Of a stretch of DNA of 64,000 nucleotides, positions 62,495-64,000 are shown one piece after another. Below the pieces are notes generated by a model that ran no database searches, had not been told where the DNA came from, and saw only the letters and a program-made list of their open reading frames with translations. Within the stretch, counting starts at the first letter, position 1, and each line of letters opens with the position of its first letter. Source of the stretch: Plantago ovata (taxonomy: Eukaryota > Streptophyta > Magnoliopsida > Lamiales > Plantaginaceae); assembly GCA_028274465.1 (NCBI GenBank), contig CM051456.1, forward strand, positions 4,775,545 to 4,839,544, in the 5' to 3' direction. The translations under genes were made by a program, and so were the position numbers.

Positions 62495-62558
62495 GCCACG
62501 TGGCAACGATCTAACGGAGACCTATTCTCAGGTCGGTTCGAAGGCGACCTGAGAATAG
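62495..62558. promoter_or_regulatory. G-box palindrome and perfect 14-bp hairpin
   Basis: 'gccacgtggc' (62495-62504) contains the G-box CACGTG, a bZIP/bHLH site. Just downstream, 'ctattctcaggtcg' (62522-62535) and its exact inverse (62545-62558) form a 14-base stem with a 9-base loop. About 630-700 bases upstream of the ABCG start. Either promoter elements or a transposon terminus. Confidence 0.5.
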
Positions 62559-63127
62559 AAAGCCCCTTGTTTCATACTATCATATCATATACGGAGTAGT
62601 ATCATATTTTGAAACGTGATATGCATATGCATACCATAATTTAAAATTTTCAAAAGTTTTGGAACATAAGATTTTGGTAGACCTTATAATTTTAAGCAAA
62701 ATCATATTTTTGACTATTATGTGTGACGCATACTTGATTGAACGATTGACACATTTGGGCACATTTGTATAGTCTGAAGGTATATGAAATTGTGTCATAG
62801 ACCAGCCTACTATAGAATTGTTCAGTTGGCGATGGCTACTCCTGCCACATGATCATATCGGCCAAGTTACCAAATGGTAAACTAGCATATCGTGGGCTAA
62901 CAAGCGTGCCAATTTTTTTCGCAAATTGTTGAAGCATAAACCATAAAGAAAAGAAACAGAATGAAAGATGGATGACAAATTCTTGAATTTACCAGTTGTT
63001 TTCAATCAGGCAATCAAATTATATCAGACTAAGTACAATAAAACAGTTAAACATCAGTTTATCACTGTTGCTACGTTTTCAATGTATGACTTTGACCTTA
63101 TTCAAACAAAGGCTCGATCTCTGTGCC

Positions 63128-63135
63128 TATATATA
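63128..63135 (+). promoter_or_regulatory. TATA box of ABCG gene
   Basis: TATATATA lies 63 bases before the ATG at 63191. Confidence 0.65.
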
Positions 63136-63190
63136 CCACCAACTTGAACACAAGTTCCCTCAATGCAACGAAACCACCAGTAGCAGCAAA

Positions 63191-64000
63191 ATGGAGCTAG
63201 CTAGTAGAAGTAACAGTTTAAGATCAAACAGTAAAAGAAACGGAAGCTTGCGCGAAAACAGCTTAAACTTGTGGAGAGATACAGGAGTTAATATCTTCTC
63301 ACAGTCTGCTCGAGAAGAAGATGATGAAGAGGCCTTAAAATGGGCTGCCCTGGAAAGACTGCCAACTTTCGACCGCCTCAGGAAAGGGCTGCTGTTCGGA
63401 TCAAAAGGTACGGGTGAGGTTGATGTTCGTAGTCTTGGGTTCGAGGAGAAGAGAAATCTGGTGGACAGGTTGGTTAAAACTGTGGAGGATGATAATGAGA
63501 AGTTCTTGCATAAGCTCAGGAACAGGATTGACAGGTAGATGCTTAATTAATTACTCGTTTTACTGGTTTCGATTTTGATTCGTCATATTGAATATACTGA
63601 TAGTTTGTTTTGACAGAGTTGGAATTGAGATGCCAACTATTGAAGTGAGATATGAGAATCTTAAGGTTGATGGAGAAGCCTTTAGTGCAAGCAGGACATT
63701 GCCAACTTTCTTGAACTTCAGTATCAACATCTTTGAGGTACAGTATATTATTGAGCTCAATAAATCGATTAATACGTTGAAATATGAACTTGTGCAAGAA
63801 ATCTTGAAATTCACTGTTATTTTACTGAAACATGGGAGTTTATGTTCCATTCTAAGTTTCTAACATGATTTTTTTATAATTTTTCAGGGGATTTTGAATT
63901 CACTTCATATTACTCAAAGTAAAAAGAAGCGTTTCACAATCCTTAAAGATGTGAGTGGCGCTATCAAGCCTGGTAGGATGACCTTGCTTTTGGGTCCTCC
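63191..64000 (+). CDS. PDR-type (full-size ABCG) transporter, 5' part only
   Basis: Exons 63191-63534, 63617-63737 and 63888 to beyond the window. The ATG at 63191 (MELASRSNSLRSNSKRNGSL) is preferred over the in-frame ATG at 62996, because TATA and leader fit and PDR proteins start in this way. Family blocks are EEDDEEALKWAALERLPTFD, GVEMP-type 'VGIEMPTIEVRYENLKVDGE', LPTFLNF, and KKKRFTILKDVSGAIKPGRM followed by TLLLGPP, the beginning of Walker A of the first ATP-binding domain. Full-size ABCG proteins (about 1400 aa) are plasma-membrane pumps exporting terpenoids, hormones, waxes or toxic compounds; the substrate cannot be told from this part. Exon joins are in phase and no damage is seen. 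The gene is truncated only by the window edge. Confidence 0.93.

Larger units (their letters stand above)
55701..63127. other. MITE-rich intergenic spacer upstream of ABCG gene
   Basis: No host gene is recognised over more than 7 kb. It includes two foldback MITEs, a Stowaway MITE, a GGCCC-rich element, a SINE, a LINE tail and a perfect hairpin, listed separately. The rest is AT-rich. Confidence 0.55.

Noticed and set aside
62996-63190. Longer ABCG protein starting at 62996
   Set aside because: The added 65 residues are unlike PDR proteins and would include the TATA box; the start at 63191 fits the family.

Overview
This is a 64 kb piece of plant nuclear DNA. The evidence is intron-containing genes with GT-AG introns, plant-specific families (WRKY, CIPK, Pol IV/V subunit, POLAR-like, PDR/ABCG) and AT-rich spacers full of MITEs, SINEs, LINE tails, Helitron ends and a Copia element. 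Gene content and intron structure suit a eudicot, possibly an asterid; the species cannot be read from the sequence alone.

Layout. 1.3-3.7 kb (-): an AIP2-type RING E3 ligase in five exons. 4.5-5.1 kb (-): a decayed CIA30 fragment. 7.0-8.4 kb (+): an intronless CIPK kinase. 8.4-14.3 kb: spacer with a minisatellite, SINEs and a Stowaway MITE. 14.3-15.6 kb (+): a group IIa WRKY factor. 16.0-24.3 kb (-): a class II-type formin whose 2.3 kb intron contains an intact, intronless CAF1 deadenylase on the opposite strand. 27.8-34.9 kb (-): NRPD2, the second-largest subunit of RNA polymerases IV and V, seven coding exons that join without a frame error (1206 aa). A 5'-UTR intron made of duplicated leader sequence lies upstream. 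36.6-47.6 kb: a transposon-rich block with a long inverted-repeat element, SINEs, a Helitron end, a LINE tail, a tandem pair of broken NHL/LEA2-like genes and a 3.18 kb Copia element. 47.6-49.5 kb (-): a cytosolic-type chorismate mutase. 52.6-53.7 kb (+): a POLAR-like polarity protein. 54.7-55.7 kb: a LINE remnant. 55.7-63.2 kb: MITE-rich spacer. 63.2-64.0 kb (+): the start of a PDR-type ABCG transporter, cut by the window edge.

The genes are unrelated housekeeping, signalling and developmental genes with their own promoters; they do not form a functional cluster. No completely new system is evident. The most notable features are: (i) a Copia element with nearly identical LTRs and a perfect target-site duplication but a broken interior that carries an antisense piece resembling the 5' end of a type II peroxiredoxin gene, suggesting recent mobilisation in trans with gene capture; (ii) the duplicated NRPD2 promoter/leader, in which only the outer copy keeps the intron donor; (iii) the CAF1 gene nested in the formin. 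Exon boundaries were inferred by reading frame, splice consensus and remembered family sequence; no searches were run.
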